Shown: in pieces, positions 33,301 to 41,424 of the stretch | Numbering within the stretch: position 1 is the stretch's first letter | Layout of the letters: every line of letters starts with the position of its first letter | Assembly (NCBI GenBank): GCA_031290985.1 | Contig: JARLJW010000053.1 | Location: 1-64,000, forward strand | Reading direction: 5' to 3' | Source: Verrucomicrobiia bacterium | Lineage (GTDB): Bacteria > Verrucomicrobiota > Verrucomicrobiia > Limisphaerales > UBA11358 | Length of the DNA: 64,000 nt | Position numbers and translations under genes: made by a program | The notes under the pieces: model-generated | What the model was told of the DNA's origin: nothing | Databases searched by the model: none | What the model saw: the letters and a program-made list of their open reading frames with translations, nothing else

Positions 33301-35274
33301 GCCACGGCGACCGTCGTGCCGCCGCCGGTTGCGCCCATCAGCCTCTCGGCCTTTCCCGGCAATGCCCAGGTGACCTTGAGCTGGACCGCGGTTGCGGGCG
33401 CGACCGGCTACTTCCTGTTCAGCGGGACGAGCAGCGGCAATGAAACGAACGTGGTGGCGGCCAATTATTCCGGCACAAGTTACGTGGACACCGGCGTGAG
33501 CAACGGCATCACTTATTATTACGTGGTCGCCTCCACCAACAGCACGGGCCTGAGCCCGAATTCGCCCGAGGCGAGCGCCACGCCGGACACCAACGTTGTT
33601 ATTTTGCCGCGCGCGCTCACCTGGAACGGCGACGGGGCGGCGAACATCTGGGATGCGAGCGGCAACGCGAACTGGCAGACCAACAATGTGGACACCATTT
33701 TCAACAACGGCGACACGGTGACATTCGACAACTCCGGCTCGAACAACGTGCCGGTCTACGTGGCGGGCACGCCGCAGCCGGCGCTCGTCATTTTCAACGC
33801 CACGAAAAATTACACGCTCAGCGGGGTGGGCGGCATCGCCGGCACCAACATTCTGATCAAGGCCGGCAGCGGCACGTTGACGATCAACAACACCAACTTT
33901 TATTCCGGCGGCACCCTCATCAGCAACAGCACGGTCTACCCCGGCAACATCGGCGCGAACAGCGCGGCCTGGGGCAGCGGGCCGATCACGCTGGCGGGCG
34001 GCACGGTGCAATTCAACGGCTACGGAACCCGTGACAACGGCAGCGGCTGGGGCGGCTGCCTCAACACCTTTAACGTGCCGGCGGGCCAGACGGGCACCCT
34101 GCTGCTGCCGGCGCGCTTCGGCTACGCGACGCCGTTCTCGAGCGCGCTCACCGGCGGCGGCACGCTGAATGTCACGGTGGAATATATCCGGGGCTATTTT
34201 AGCGGCGACTGGTCGGCCTTCACCGGGCGGATCAATGTCAGCGCGCCGGCCAATGGCAGCGGGGCTTATTACACGAGCGGCGATTTCCGGATCAACAACG
34301 CCGCCGGTTACGCGAACGCGGCGATCTTCCTGAACAACGGGGTGAACTGTTACAACATCAACGCCAACGGGCAGACCACGGACATCGGCGAACTCGGCGG
34401 CGCGGCGGCGGCCTTCATCGGCGCGGGCGGTTCGATCAATCCCACGTGGCGCATCGGGGCAAAGAACACCACGAACACTTACGCGGGCGTGATTGCGGAT
34501 GCGGGCGTGACGTCGGTGATCAAAACCGGCACGGGCATGCTGGTGTTGAGCGGCGACAACACCTACAGCGGCGGCACGACGGTGAACGGCGGGACGCTGA
34601 TGGCGGGCAATGCCACCGGCAGCGCCACGGGAACCGGCGCGGTCGCGGTGAACAGCGGCGGCGTGCTGGCCGGCAACGGCATCATCGCCGGCGCGGTCGC
34701 GGTCAATGCGGGCGGCGGTTTTGCGCCCGGGAGCCTGACCGGCGGGTTGACCGTCAGCAACGATCTCACGCTGGCCGCCGGCAGCACGACGTTTATGCAG
34801 GTCCGGCACTCGCCGTTGACGAACAGCGCCGCCAAGATCACCGGCACGCTGACCGAAGGCGGCACGCTCAACGTGACGAACATCGGGGCGTCGGCGCTGA
34901 CCAATGGCGACAGTTTCAAATTGTTCAACGCGGCGGGTTACGCCGGCTCGTTCACGGGATATGTTTTGCCGCCGCTGGGTGCGAAGCTGGCCTGGAAGAC
35001 CACGACTTTGAGCACCAACGGCATCCTCAGCATCGTCACCGTAAGCCCGCCGGTCATGGCGGCACGCATCGGGAACGGCAACCTGATATTGAGCGGCACG
35101 GGACTGCCCGCCAACCTGGCATATTATGTCCTATCCTCCACGAACCTGACGCTGCCGCGGGCGCAATGGACGTACATCGCCACGAATCAAACAGACGGCA
35201 GCGGAAACTTTTCCGCAACGAACGGCATGAATCCCACTTTGCCCCGGACATTTTACTTGTTGCAGTTCCAATGA
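30325..35274 (+). CDS. Large secreted rhamnogalacturonan lyase (PL4-like) with FN3 and autotransporter-associated repeats
   Basis: 1649 residues. ATG 30325 gives 32 residues before the signal peptide (FKTGLLLGLALVVGPVFA); GTG 30421 is an attractive alternative start. Residues about 60-380 look like the PL4 catalytic domain, about 386-490 the small FnIII-like domain (GTVTGKIVINDIYNPNAS), and 512-705 the carbohydrate-binding jelly-roll (VFEIGYPDRTGGKFRHGDDW). Four fibronectin III repeats follow (about 709-1090), then autotransporter-associated beta-strand repeats (about 1094-1570, e.g. NTYSGGTTVNGGTLMAGN). The last 75 residues, ending RTFYLLQFQ, match the module on the RCC1 protein. It cleaves rhamnogalacturonan-I outside the cell; the rhamnose genes at 52277-56092 would use its products. 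Confidence 0.87.
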   Translation: MRGAIKNNPATGRNDVSEPATIFPGQRIKQHFVKFYFKTGLLLGLALVVGPVFANVPGGGTGTGPNVTLVDNGNGTVTMANGIVSILIDKTSANVDQMNYTYNNNGSTQTVNVLAGGNNGGQLYWEFGGFSSGAPTYSVVASSPDYAEVDLLFTSASSGQVDIHLSMPRGATGFYVTPIWIHRSTDAAMSMGECRDNIYSGSIFNWLSVDAMRNKLMPVNPNNSAVGVQGAPVECSLWTNGIYAGRYEDKYKYSADYGTLRAWGWSSVGTGGKNIGLWDVPASFEYMASGPMRRELTSHMGTTILNTPHGAHYGFCSDSSWAAGEVWAKVCGPHFIYCNAITNSITATNAAAQALYADALAQGNAETGAWPYYWFTNANYAPAAGRGTVTGKIVINDIYNPNASAANLWVGVEQQPNPSSTITYDFEKWYKPYHFWVKTDANGNFTIPDVIAGANYTLYAFGPGAAGTFQSQAQTGGSAPNELDIPTPQFSVTVPAGGTNNLGTVTWTPTRVGPTVFEIGYPDRTGGKFRHGDDWWVGDIGPGPTNPMPVWTKFLEYPFDFPNGVNYTVGSSRWTTDWNFIQPVVVDAAGNYNGSTSTINFNLTAAPGATASLYIGLSSDYQGPLIVQVNGNNLAGSSGYFPAYSSSADGSDASIREGIHGVFSDNRLTFSGSLLHAGQNSITINMRKGGYFANHAMYDYLRLELTGYLPPPPPSVTAYAGNGRNLISWPVQPGAVSYNILRSTTSGSGFAAITNGVTGPVCGSGFNNATCLDANVVNGTTYYYIVQSVNSVGTTNSPPSSGVTPSGAISAAIPAAPASVSIGGAAHQSVTVNWSASAGANFYTVYRSTLYDNGGGASNVLGTIVLNNTTTTTSYTDTTPTDGSIYSYYVTATSAGGTSAAAAAAPAVALPAPPASAPGSCTGLFIGANILLNWPAVPGAVGYIVRRGTSSGGPYTYVQSVTETTFTDAGLNVAATYYYQVTAVNAAGVSAGATATVVPPPVAPISLSAFPGNAQVTLSWTAVAGATGYFLFSGTSSGNETNVVAANYSGTSYVDTGVSNGITYYYVVASTNSTGLSPNSPEASATPDTNVVILPRALTWNGDGAANIWDASGNANWQTNNVDTIFNNGDTVTFDNSGSNNVPVYVAGTPQPALVIFNATKNYTLSGVGGIAGTNILIKAGSGTLTINNTNFYSGGTLISNSTVYPGNIGANSAAWGSGPITLAGGTVQFNGYGTRDNGSGWGGCLNTFNVPAGQTGTLLLPARFGYATPFSSALTGGGTLNVTVEYIRGYFSGDWSAFTGRINVSAPANGSGAYYTSGDFRINNAAGYANAAIFLNNGVNCYNINANGQTTDIGELGGAAAAFIGAGGSINPTWRIGAKNTTNTYAGVIADAGVTSVIKTGTGMLVLSGDNTYSGGTTVNGGTLMAGNATGSATGTGAVAVNSGGVLAGNGIIAGAVAVNAGGGFAPGSLTGGLTVSNDLTLAAGSTTFMQVRHSPLTNSAAKITGTLTEGGTLNVTNIGASALTNGDSFKLFNAAGYAGSFTGYVLPPLGAKLAWKTTTLSTNGILSIVTVSPPVMAARIGNGNLILSGTGLPANLAYYVLSSTNLTLPRAQWTYIATNQTDGSGNFSATNGMNPTLPRTFYLLQFQ

Positions 35275-35486
35275 AGCGGGGCCGGGGCCAAGTTTCGCGC
35301 GGAGGGGTGAAGAGCGGGCGATGGAAGAGAGTTAGTGAATTGGGGAACCGATGCCAAGCCGGCTATGTCGTTCGAGGACGAGGACGAGGACGACGAGGAG
35401 GACGATTTTTGGGGTCGGGTTCCCGGAAGTCCCTCCGTACATCACCTTATTTGACAGAACAGTTTCAGCGGGGAAACTTCAGGCAT

Positions 35487-36254
35487 ATGCTTAAGATAAA
35501 ACTTTTGATCGTCGGCGTGATGGCGGGCGCGATGTTTTGCGTGGCTCTGCCCGCCGCCGCCAATCCGCTGCGTTTCCCCACGCGCGCCTTTTATTCCGCG
35601 GCCGAGGAAGATGTGGATCTCCGTCCCCTCTTTGCGTGGTGGTCCGCGAGTCAAAACGTGATCGCCAGCAGCCAGGGCACGAACGGCCCGCTGACCGGCG
35701 AACAGCTCGCGCGCCTCCTGCCGCCGCGACCGCTCGAACGCTGGCTCCACATCATGGCCACGAATTTTGCCACCAGCGGCGACGGCTGGACGATGGCCGC
35801 GAGCCTGGAAGATTATCCCGGGCACGCCACCAACCGCGCCATCTTCCTGAAACATCCGCCGGGGCGCGACCGCGTGAACTTTCTCTGGATCCAGGCCAAC
35901 GCCGCGCAGATCAGCCTGGCCATCAGCAACGCCCAGGCCGAGGTCCAGACCAGTGCCGCGGATGTTGCCGCCGCCCGCGCCCGGGCGCAAAGCTTCGCCC
36001 CGCCCGGCGTCCTGTTGACCGGCGATCTCGCCACCACCGTGGGGGACTTGAACAACGTCGTGAATGAAGATTTTAAATATTACAAGGAAAGCCAGCGCAC
36101 CCTCGCCAACTTGCAGGCGACGCAGCAGGCCATGAACGCCTTCGTGGCGGAATTTGACGGCGACTCCTTTTACAAGCTCGACTTTTTTGCCCTCGACACC
36201 GGTTTCAGCAACGGCGTCCTGCCGGTGTTCGACCTGGGCGAATTAAGGAGATGA
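35487..36254 (+). CDS. Secreted protein of unknown function
   Basis: 255 residues from ATG 35487; the same frame is open upstream only as antisense-free read-through of the lyase gene. Signal peptide MLKIKLLIVGVMAGAMFCVA, then LPAAANP. The mature part contains a tryptophan-rich N-terminal region (LFAWWSASQ, HIMATNFATSGDGW) and an alanine-rich helical stretch likely to form a coiled coil (about 150-220, AEVQTSAADVAAARARAQSF ... LANLQATQQAMN). No family is recognised. It lies 212 bases behind the lyase. Confidence 0.7.
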   Translation: MLKIKLLIVGVMAGAMFCVALPAAANPLRFPTRAFYSAAEEDVDLRPLFAWWSASQNVIASSQGTNGPLTGEQLARLLPPRPLERWLHIMATNFATSGDGWTMAASLEDYPGHATNRAIFLKHPPGRDRVNFLWIQANAAQISLAISNAQAEVQTSAADVAAARARAQSFAPPGVLLTGDLATTVGDLNNVVNEDFKYYKESQRTLANLQATQQAMNAFVAEFDGDSFYKLDFFALDTGFSNGVLPVFDLGELRR

Positions 36255-36312
36255 CCACGCGCGACCCGTTGTGCACCTCCATCTCACCATTTTTGAAGGC
36301 GGCGCTTCGATC

Positions 36313-36972
36313 TCATTTCGGCAAATGGGCGACCCATTTGGTTGCCGACCGGATCTGGGGCAGTTCCGACCGCACGTCGTGAAGGATGGTTTGCTCGAGC
36401 TTCAGGCAGTCGTCCAGCACGCGCAGGGCATCTTCGCCCATGGCGCGGCCTTCGAACAGTTCGGGGAGCCGGTCGCTGAAATCAAGGCCGGTCTGGACGG
36501 CGCGGGCATCCAGGGGAATGCCGAGATCAAAGTTGCTCAGCAACAAGCGGCGCTCCCGATGCGTGGTACGGCCGCACGCGTCCAAAAACCAGGTCCGGCT
36601 GCCGGTGGAGTCCACATGCAGCAGGGTCAGGAGCTTCTTTTCCAGAATCCAGAGGTCGCGCAAGGTTTCTTCGCTGATGCCAAAGCTGCGGAGATAAACC
36701 ACGGTGCGAAAAAATTCCAGATACGCGTCCGGGTAGGCGGCGGCTTCATAAGCCGGCAAGGCGAACCGCGTTTGCAACCCCGACAGATAAACCGGGGAGC
36801 GGTTCAACAACCCGGCCATGTCCGCCAGCGAATGCACCCGGCGAGAATGCGCCCGGTCGCCGGCGACTGCAAGTGGAACGTATCCGTTTTGGAAGTTTTG
36901 ATTGCACCCATGGTTTACCCGCCGCCCCACCCTGCCGCACAAACCCATCCCGGCCAATCCGTGCAAGCGCAA
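36313..36972 (-). CDS. Conserved protein, possible HTH regulator; 5' end uncertain
   Basis: 219 residues at most. From about residue 45 on, the sequence is well ordered: VHSLADMAGLLNRSPVYLSGLQTRF could be a MerR-like helix-turn-helix, followed by a helical region (YLEFFRTVVYLRSFGISEETLRDLWILEKKLLTLL). The first 45 residues are implausible. An ATG near 36912 opens a sensible start (MGAIKTSKTDTFHLQSP) in another frame that would join after a one-base shift near CGGCGACCGGGCG. Either the true start is an internal GTG near 36845 or a frameshift has occurred. Confidence 0.5.
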   Translation of the reverse strand: MRLHGLAGMGLCGRVGRRVNHGCNQNFQNGYVPLAVAGDRAHSRRVHSLADMAGLLNRSPVYLSGLQTRFALPAYEAAAYPDAYLEFFRTVVYLRSFGISEETLRDLWILEKKLLTLLHVDSTGSRTWFLDACGRTTHRERRLLLSNFDLGIPLDARAVQTGLDFSDRLPELFEGRAMGEDALRVLDDCLKLEQTILHDVRSELPQIRSATKWVAHLPK

Positions 36973-37048
36973 GGTCCAAGAAAAATTAATTTCACTTCTT
37001 CAACCGATTGCCGATGAAGTGGGTACAAACGATTTTTGAGGAACGCCC

Positions 37049-37402
37049 ATGACACCTGCAAGCCATCATAATCTGCAACCCACCGGGCTGGCGCTGGACG
37101 CCGTGGTGGCCATGCAATTGCTCACGGTTTTCAGGGATTCCGATCATGACATTGACCAGGTGGTGGATTTGGTCAACCAACATCCCGCCCTGGCGGCGGA
37201 AATGATCAAGCGCTGCAACCGCATGAAGTTTCATGGTGCGCGGCCTGTCACGGATATTTTTGAGGCCGTCAGCCGGGTCGGTTTTTACGAGCTTTACAGC
37301 ATCGTATCCGACTCGCTGGCGGCCCAAGGGATCACGCCCGGAGCCACGGTGCAATCCCCCAAGGAATTGGAATTGGAATTGGATTGGGACGTCCATTTTT
37401 GA
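37049..37402 (+). CDS. Truncated HDOD-domain protein
   Basis: 117 residues. The segment DQVVDLVNQHPALAAEMIKRCNRMKF and IFEAVSRVGFYELYSIV matches the first helices of the HDOD domain (normally about 200 residues), but the C-terminal half is absent and the end (PKELELELDWDVHF) is unrelated. Complete HDOD proteins act in signalling. This may be a minimal version or a decayed gene; no frame continues the domain downstream. Confidence 0.6.
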   Translation: MTPASHHNLQPTGLALDAVVAMQLLTVFRDSDHDIDQVVDLVNQHPALAAEMIKRCNRMKFHGARPVTDIFEAVSRVGFYELYSIVSDSLAAQGITPGATVQSPKELELELDWDVHF

Positions 37403-37790
37403 GTTGGTCCCGGCGGAGGGCCACCGGGGCAGTTGATGCGCTGTTAAATTAATGTTCTGCTGCGCTCTGGATGCCCGCGGCACGGGCAGACAAGGTCGCA
37501 GTGCAACGTGGTTCCACGTTTCCGGGCTCAAACTCAAAAAAATCCGGCGGAAGCCAGGTAAATCCAACCATTGCCGGGACCATGCTTGAAGCCCGGACTT
37601 TGCAAAAAAAAGCCGGAAAATAAACAAAATTCATCCAGATTAAATCCAATCAAAGCGGTAGATTTACGGGATGCGATTTACGGTTCTTGCGGACGGGCGC
37701 GGCACCAGCGACGGAGCGGCCGGGCCGGCCGGGCGGGTCGTTTGCCCGAACCGGGGGAAAGCGCGGGCCGGGCTCGGGAAAAACCATCAA
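37403..37790. other. Non-coding region upstream of the Fur/PerR-type regulator
   Basis: No supported gene. It contains a degenerate phased-repeat unit (GGTAAATCCAACCA near 37557) and short G/C runs. The right end holds the PerR-type palindrome. Confidence 0.5.
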
Positions 37791-37807
37791 TTTAGAATTA
37801 TTCTAAA
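37791..37807 (+). promoter_or_regulatory. PerR/Fur-type palindromic box
   Basis: TTTAGAATTATTCTAAA is palindromic except at the centre and contains TTAGAATTATTCTAA, very close to the PerR box TTATAATNATTATAA. It lies 41 bases before the GTG of the Fur-family regulator gene, suggesting autoregulation and possibly control of the suf genes that follow. Confidence 0.72.
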
Positions 37808-37847
37808 TCTTGACCAGCGGGCGGGGGGAAGTTATTTTAGCCGTCCA

Positions 37848-38288
37848 GTGAACGCACCGGCGAACAACGAAAATGAACGGCACCTGACGGAGAAGCTCGG
37901 CACGAGCGGCTTCCGCTTCACGCCCCAGCGCCGTTGCGTCTACGACGTGCTGATCCAGAAGCGGGATCATCCCACGGCGGACGAGGTGTTCATCCGCGCC
38001 AAGAAGGCGATGCCGGAAATTTCCCACGCGACGGTCTACAACTGCCTGGATGCGCTGGTGCAGTCCGGCCTGGCGCGGCAGGTGCAGTTGCAGCGCGGGG
38101 CGACGCGCTTCTGCCCGAACATGGCGGAGCACGCGCATTATCATTGCGGCGAGTGCGGCGAGGTTTTTGATGTCATGATGCCGGCGGACACGGCTTCCAT
38201 GCCCCGGCCCAAAGGTTTTCAGGTGGATCATTACGACATCGCCGCCCACGGCGTCTGCGCGGATTGCGCGGCCAAAAAAAAGAGGTAA
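37848..38288 (+). CDS. Fur-family regulator, probable PerR-type
   Basis: 146 residues from GTG 37848 (MNAPANNENERHLTEKL); the frame extends upstream but reads as low-quality sequence. The N-terminal winged helix is typical (FRFTPQRRCVYDVLIQKRDH; ATVYNCLDALVQSGLARQV). The dimerisation domain has the structural-zinc cysteines CGECGEV and CADC, and metal-site His/Asp (HAHYHCGEC). The palindromic box upstream is of PerR type, so metal-dependent peroxide sensing is the favoured reading; a Fur role cannot be excluded. sufB starts 12 bases downstream. Confidence 0.85.
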   Translation: MNAPANNENERHLTEKLGTSGFRFTPQRRCVYDVLIQKRDHPTADEVFIRAKKAMPEISHATVYNCLDALVQSGLARQVQLQRGATRFCPNMAEHAHYHCGECGEVFDVMMPADTASMPRPKGFQVDHYDIAAHGVCADCAAKKKR

Positions 38289-38300
38289 TTTAACAATTTC

Positions 38301-39749
38301 ATGAGCACAGCGACTGAAACGATCGAAAGCCTGGTCAAACAGGAATATAAATACGGCTTTGTGACGGATGTGGAATCGGAATCCACGCCGCCGGGCTTGA
38401 GCGAGGACACCATCCGCCACATCTCGGCCAAGAAAAACGAGCCCGCGTGGCTCACCGACTGGCGCATCAAGGCCTACCAGTACTGGCAAAAGATGCCGGA
38501 ACCGACCTGGCAGTTCGTGAAGTATCCGAAGATCGATTTCCAGGCGATCAGCTATTTTTCGCAGCCGAAGCCGAAGGGCGACGCGCCGAAGAGCCTCGAC
38601 GAAGTGGACCCGAAGCTGTTGGAGACGTACGAGAAGCTGGGCATTCCCCTGCGCGAACGCGAACGCCTCGCTGGCGTGGCGGTGGACGCCATCTTTGACT
38701 CGGTGAGCGTGGGCACGACGTATCGCGGAGAGCTCGCAAAGAAGGGCATCATTTTCTGTTCGTTCAGCGAGGCGGTGCATGAGCATCCCGAGCTGGTCAA
38801 AAAATATCTCGGCTCCGTGGTGCCGTACACGGACAATTATTATGCGGCGCTCAATTCCGCCGTGTTCACGGACGGTTCATTCTGTTACATCCCGAAGGGG
38901 GTGCGCTGCCCGATGGAGCTTTCGACCTATTTCCGCATTAATGCGGCGAAATCCGGCCAGTTCGAACGCACGCTCATCATCGCGGATGAAGGCGCGCAGG
39001 TCAGCTACCTCGAAGGTTGCACGGCGCCGATGCGCGATGAAAACCAGTTGCACGCGGCGGTCGTGGAACTCGTGGCGCTGGACGATGGCCAGATCAAATA
39101 TTCGACCGTGCAGAACTGGTATCCCGGCGACGAGAACGGCGTGGGCGGCATCTATAATTTCGTGACGAAACGCGGCCTCTGCAAAGGCAAAAACTCGAAG
39201 ATCTGCTGGACGCAGGTCGAGACGGGCTCGGCGATCACCTGGAAATATCCGAGCTGCATTTTGCTCGGCGACAATTCGAAGGGCGAATTTTATTCCGTGG
39301 CCGTGGTAAACAACATGCAGCAGGCGGACACGGGCACGAAGATGATCCACATCGGCAAGAACACGAGCAGCACAATCGTGTCGAAAGGCATCTCGGCCGG
39401 TCGCGGGCAGAACAGCTATCGCGGCCTCGTCGAAATCCGCAAGAGCGCGACGAACTCGCGCAACTTCTCGCAGTGCGACTCGATGTTGATCGGCGCGAAG
39501 TGCGGGGCGCACACGTTCCCGTACATCGAGGTGAAGAACACGTCGTCGAGCGTGGAGCATGAAGCCTCGACCTCGAAGATCGGCGAAGACCAGATTTTTT
39601 ACTGCAAGCAGCGCGGCATCTCGACCCAGGACGCGGTGAACATGATCGTGAACGGCTTCTGCAAGGAAGTGTTCAAAGAGCTGCCGATGGAATTCGCCGT
39701 GGAAGCGCAGAAGCTGCTGGGCGTGAGCCTGGAAGGCAGCGTGGGCTAA
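38301..39749 (+). CDS. sufB: Fe-S cluster assembly scaffold SufB
   Basis: 482 residues, the standard SufB length, with the conserved C-terminal core [20 protein letters not shown] and the cysteine in [13 protein letters not shown]. SufB forms the scaffold of the SufBCD complex, on which [4Fe-4S] clusters are built. The start is 12 bases after the Fur-family regulator, so the two are probably co-transcribed. Confidence 0.95.
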   Translation: MSTATETIESLVKQEYKYGFVTDVESESTPPGLSEDTIRHISAKKNEPAWLTDWRIKAYQYWQKMPEPTWQFVKYPKIDFQAISYFSQPKPKGDAPKSLDEVDPKLLETYEKLGIPLRERERLAGVAVDAIFDSVSVGTTYRGELAKKGIIFCSFSEAVHEHPELVKKYLGSVVPYTDNYYAALNSAVFTDGSFCYIPKGVRCPMELSTYFRINAAKSGQFERTLIIADEGAQVSYLEGCTAPMRDENQLHAAVVELVALDDGQIKYSTVQNWYPGDENGVGGIYNFVTKRGLCKGKNSKICWTQVETGSAITWKYPSCILLGDNSKGEFYSVAVVNNMQQADTGTKMIHIGKNTSSTIVSKGISAGRGQNSYRGLVEIRKSATNSRNFSQCDSMLIGAKCGAHTFPYIEVKNTSSSVEHEASTSKIGEDQIFYCKQRGISTQDAVNMIVNGFCKEVFKELPMEFAVEAQKLLGVSLEGSVG

Positions 39750-39752
39750 GTT

Positions 39753-39787
39753 TTAACCACGGATGGACACAGATAAACACGGATAAA
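39753..39787 (+). repeat. CCACGGATGGACACAGAT interspersed repeat
   Basis: TTAACCACGGATGGACACAG followed by ATAAACACGGATAAA. Copies occur at 62018-62052 and, inverted, at 62133-62166. It lies between sufB and the inserted gene at 39795. Confidence 0.82.
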
Positions 39788-39794
39788 AACGGAA

Positions 39795-40097
39795 ATGGAA
39801 AGCGAACTCAAAAAGATTCTCGATGAGGTTCACAACGAGGAAAGCTTTCTTAAATTCGTACAATGCCTGATTGCCAACCGGCTCGACGAAATAAAAGAAG
39901 AAACAAAAAAATCTTCGCCACCAATCGGGACTGGAGCAAACGGTTGGGAAAACACGACGGTGGAAAGCTACTTGGAAGCGGCGAGCGCATGGGCGGCAGA
40001 TTCGAATTTTGGCAGAAGCCTGCCGGGCGGACTTTTTAGAGACAATAGCTGGCACCAATTTGCCACCTTTTTGTATGCTGGTAAAATTTACGAATAA
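39795..40097 (+). CDS. Small protein, DUF7660-like, inserted between sufB and sufC
   Basis: 100 residues. The patterns SFLKFVQCLIANRLDEI, TVESYLEAASAWAADSN and HQFATFLYAGKIYE resemble the DUF7660 family (soluble proteins of unknown role, often near toxins or in defence-like neighbourhoods). Family assignment is from memory of the motif. Its GC content is visibly lower than that of sufB and sufC, and it is preceded by an interspersed repeat, so it was probably acquired. Confidence 0.68.
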   Translation: MESELKKILDEVHNEESFLKFVQCLIANRLDEIKEETKKSSPPIGTGANGWENTTVESYLEAASAWAADSNFGRSLPGGLFRDNSWHQFATFLYAGKIYE

Positions 40098-40106
40098 TTT
40101 TAGAAA

Positions 40107-40868
40107 ATGAGCAAGCAACCAATTCTTGAAATCGAAAATCTCCACGCGGGCGTGGAGAACAAACAAATCCTGAAGGGCTTCAGCCTGACGATCAACGCGG
40201 GCGAAGTGCATGCGTTGATGGGCCTGAACGGCTCCGGCAAAAGCACCCTGGCCGCCATCCTCGCCGGACGTGAAGGCTACGATGTGACGCAGGGCACGGT
40301 GAAATATCTCGGCCAGGATCTGCTGGACCTGGATCCCGAAGAGCGCGCGCGCGAAGGCGTGTTCCTGGCGTTCCAATATCCGGTGGAGATCCCCGGCGTG
40401 AACAGCACCTACTTTTTGAAGGCCGCGCTGAACGAGATCCGCAAGCACAAGGGCGAGCCGGAACTGGACGCAATCGAGTTCCTCTCGCTGGTGAAGGAAA
40501 AAATCAAGGTGCTCGAATTGAATGAAGATTTGCTGAAGCGTTCAGTGAACGAGGGTTTTTCCGGCGGTGAAAAGAAGCGCGCGGAAATCTTTCAGATGGC
40601 GGTGCTTGAACCGCGGCTGGCGATCCTCGACGAGACGGATTCCGGCCTCGACATCGATGCGCTCAAGATCGTTTCCGCAGGGGTAAACAAATTGCGCCGG
40701 CCGGATTCCGCGCAGCTCGTCATCACCCATTATCAACGTCTGTTGAACCACATCATCCCCGATTTCGTGCACGTGATGGCGGACGGCCGCATCGTGAAAT
40801 CCGGCGGCAAGGAGCTGGCGCTGGAACTGGAGGCGAATGGTTACGATGGCATCTTGAAGAAGCTTTGA
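40107..40868 (+). CDS. sufC: Fe-S cluster assembly ATPase SufC
   Basis: 253 residues. ABC ATPase with Walker A MGLNGSGKSTLA, signature FSGGEKKRAEIFQM and Walker B LAILDETDSGLD. It energises the SufBCD scaffold. It starts 9 bases after the inserted small gene. No sufD homologue follows, unlike most suf operons. Confidence 0.95.
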   Translation: MSKQPILEIENLHAGVENKQILKGFSLTINAGEVHALMGLNGSGKSTLAAILAGREGYDVTQGTVKYLGQDLLDLDPEERAREGVFLAFQYPVEIPGVNSTYFLKAALNEIRKHKGEPELDAIEFLSLVKEKIKVLELNEDLLKRSVNEGFSGGEKKRAEIFQMAVLEPRLAILDETDSGLDIDALKIVSAGVNKLRRPDSAQLVITHYQRLLNHIIPDFVHVMADGRIVKSGGKELALELEANGYDGILKKL

Positions 40869-40881
40869 TTAAGCTGGGGAC

Positions 40882-41373
40882 ATGAAATTAGACGACAACC
40901 AGCGGCAGACGGTCGCGAAATGGATCGCGGACGGCGCCAAGCTTTCGGAGGTTCAGAACCGTCTGGCCTCGGAACTCGGCATCAAACTCACCTACATGGA
41001 GGCGCGCTTCCTGGTGGATGACCTGAAGCTGACGCCGAAGGACCCGGAGCCGCCGAAAGTTGTCGCGCCACCCGCCGCCGCCGTCACCCCGCCGGCGGCC
41101 ACGCCCGCGCCCGCCGGAGCCGCGCCCGTCGCCGACGGAATTCAGCCGCCCGCGAGCAAGGTATCCGTGAGCGTGGATCAGATCACCCGGCCCGGCTCCT
41201 TGATCAGCGGCAAGGTGAATTTCAGCGACGGCCAGATCGCCGACTGGTATCTGGACCAGACCGGCCGCCTCGGCGTGGTGCCGAAGCAGCAGGGCTACAA
41301 GCCATCCGCGCCCGACGTGCAGGATTTCCAGCTCGCGTTGCAGCAGGAGATCGCCAAGCTCGGCTACGCCTGA
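40882..41373 (+). CDS. Conserved small protein of unknown function
   Basis: 163 residues in two blocks joined by a proline/alanine linker. Residues 1-55 (QRQTVAKWIADGAKLSEVQN ... YMEARFLVDDLKL) are helical, possibly DNA- or protein-binding. Residues 95-163 (VSVDQITRPGSLISGKVNFS, then WYLDQTGRLGVVPKQQGYKP) form a beta-rich domain. No signal peptide. It begins 13 bases after sufC and may belong to the same transcript. No named family is recognised. Confidence 0.75.
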   Translation: MKLDDNQRQTVAKWIADGAKLSEVQNRLASELGIKLTYMEARFLVDDLKLTPKDPEPPKVVAPPAAAVTPPAATPAPAGAAPVADGIQPPASKVSVSVDQITRPGSLISGKVNFSDGQIADWYLDQTGRLGVVPKQQGYKPSAPDVQDFQLALQQEIAKLGYA

Positions 41374-41424
41374 GCCGGCGGCAAACCTTGCCCGGCGCGC
41401 CCGCGCTTGGCACATTAAGCGAAG

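Noticed and set aside
33292-34809. Minus-strand frame of about 505 codons opposite the lyase repeat region
   Set aside because: Low-complexity arginine/alanine-rich product mirroring the repeat codons of the lyase; no start signal.
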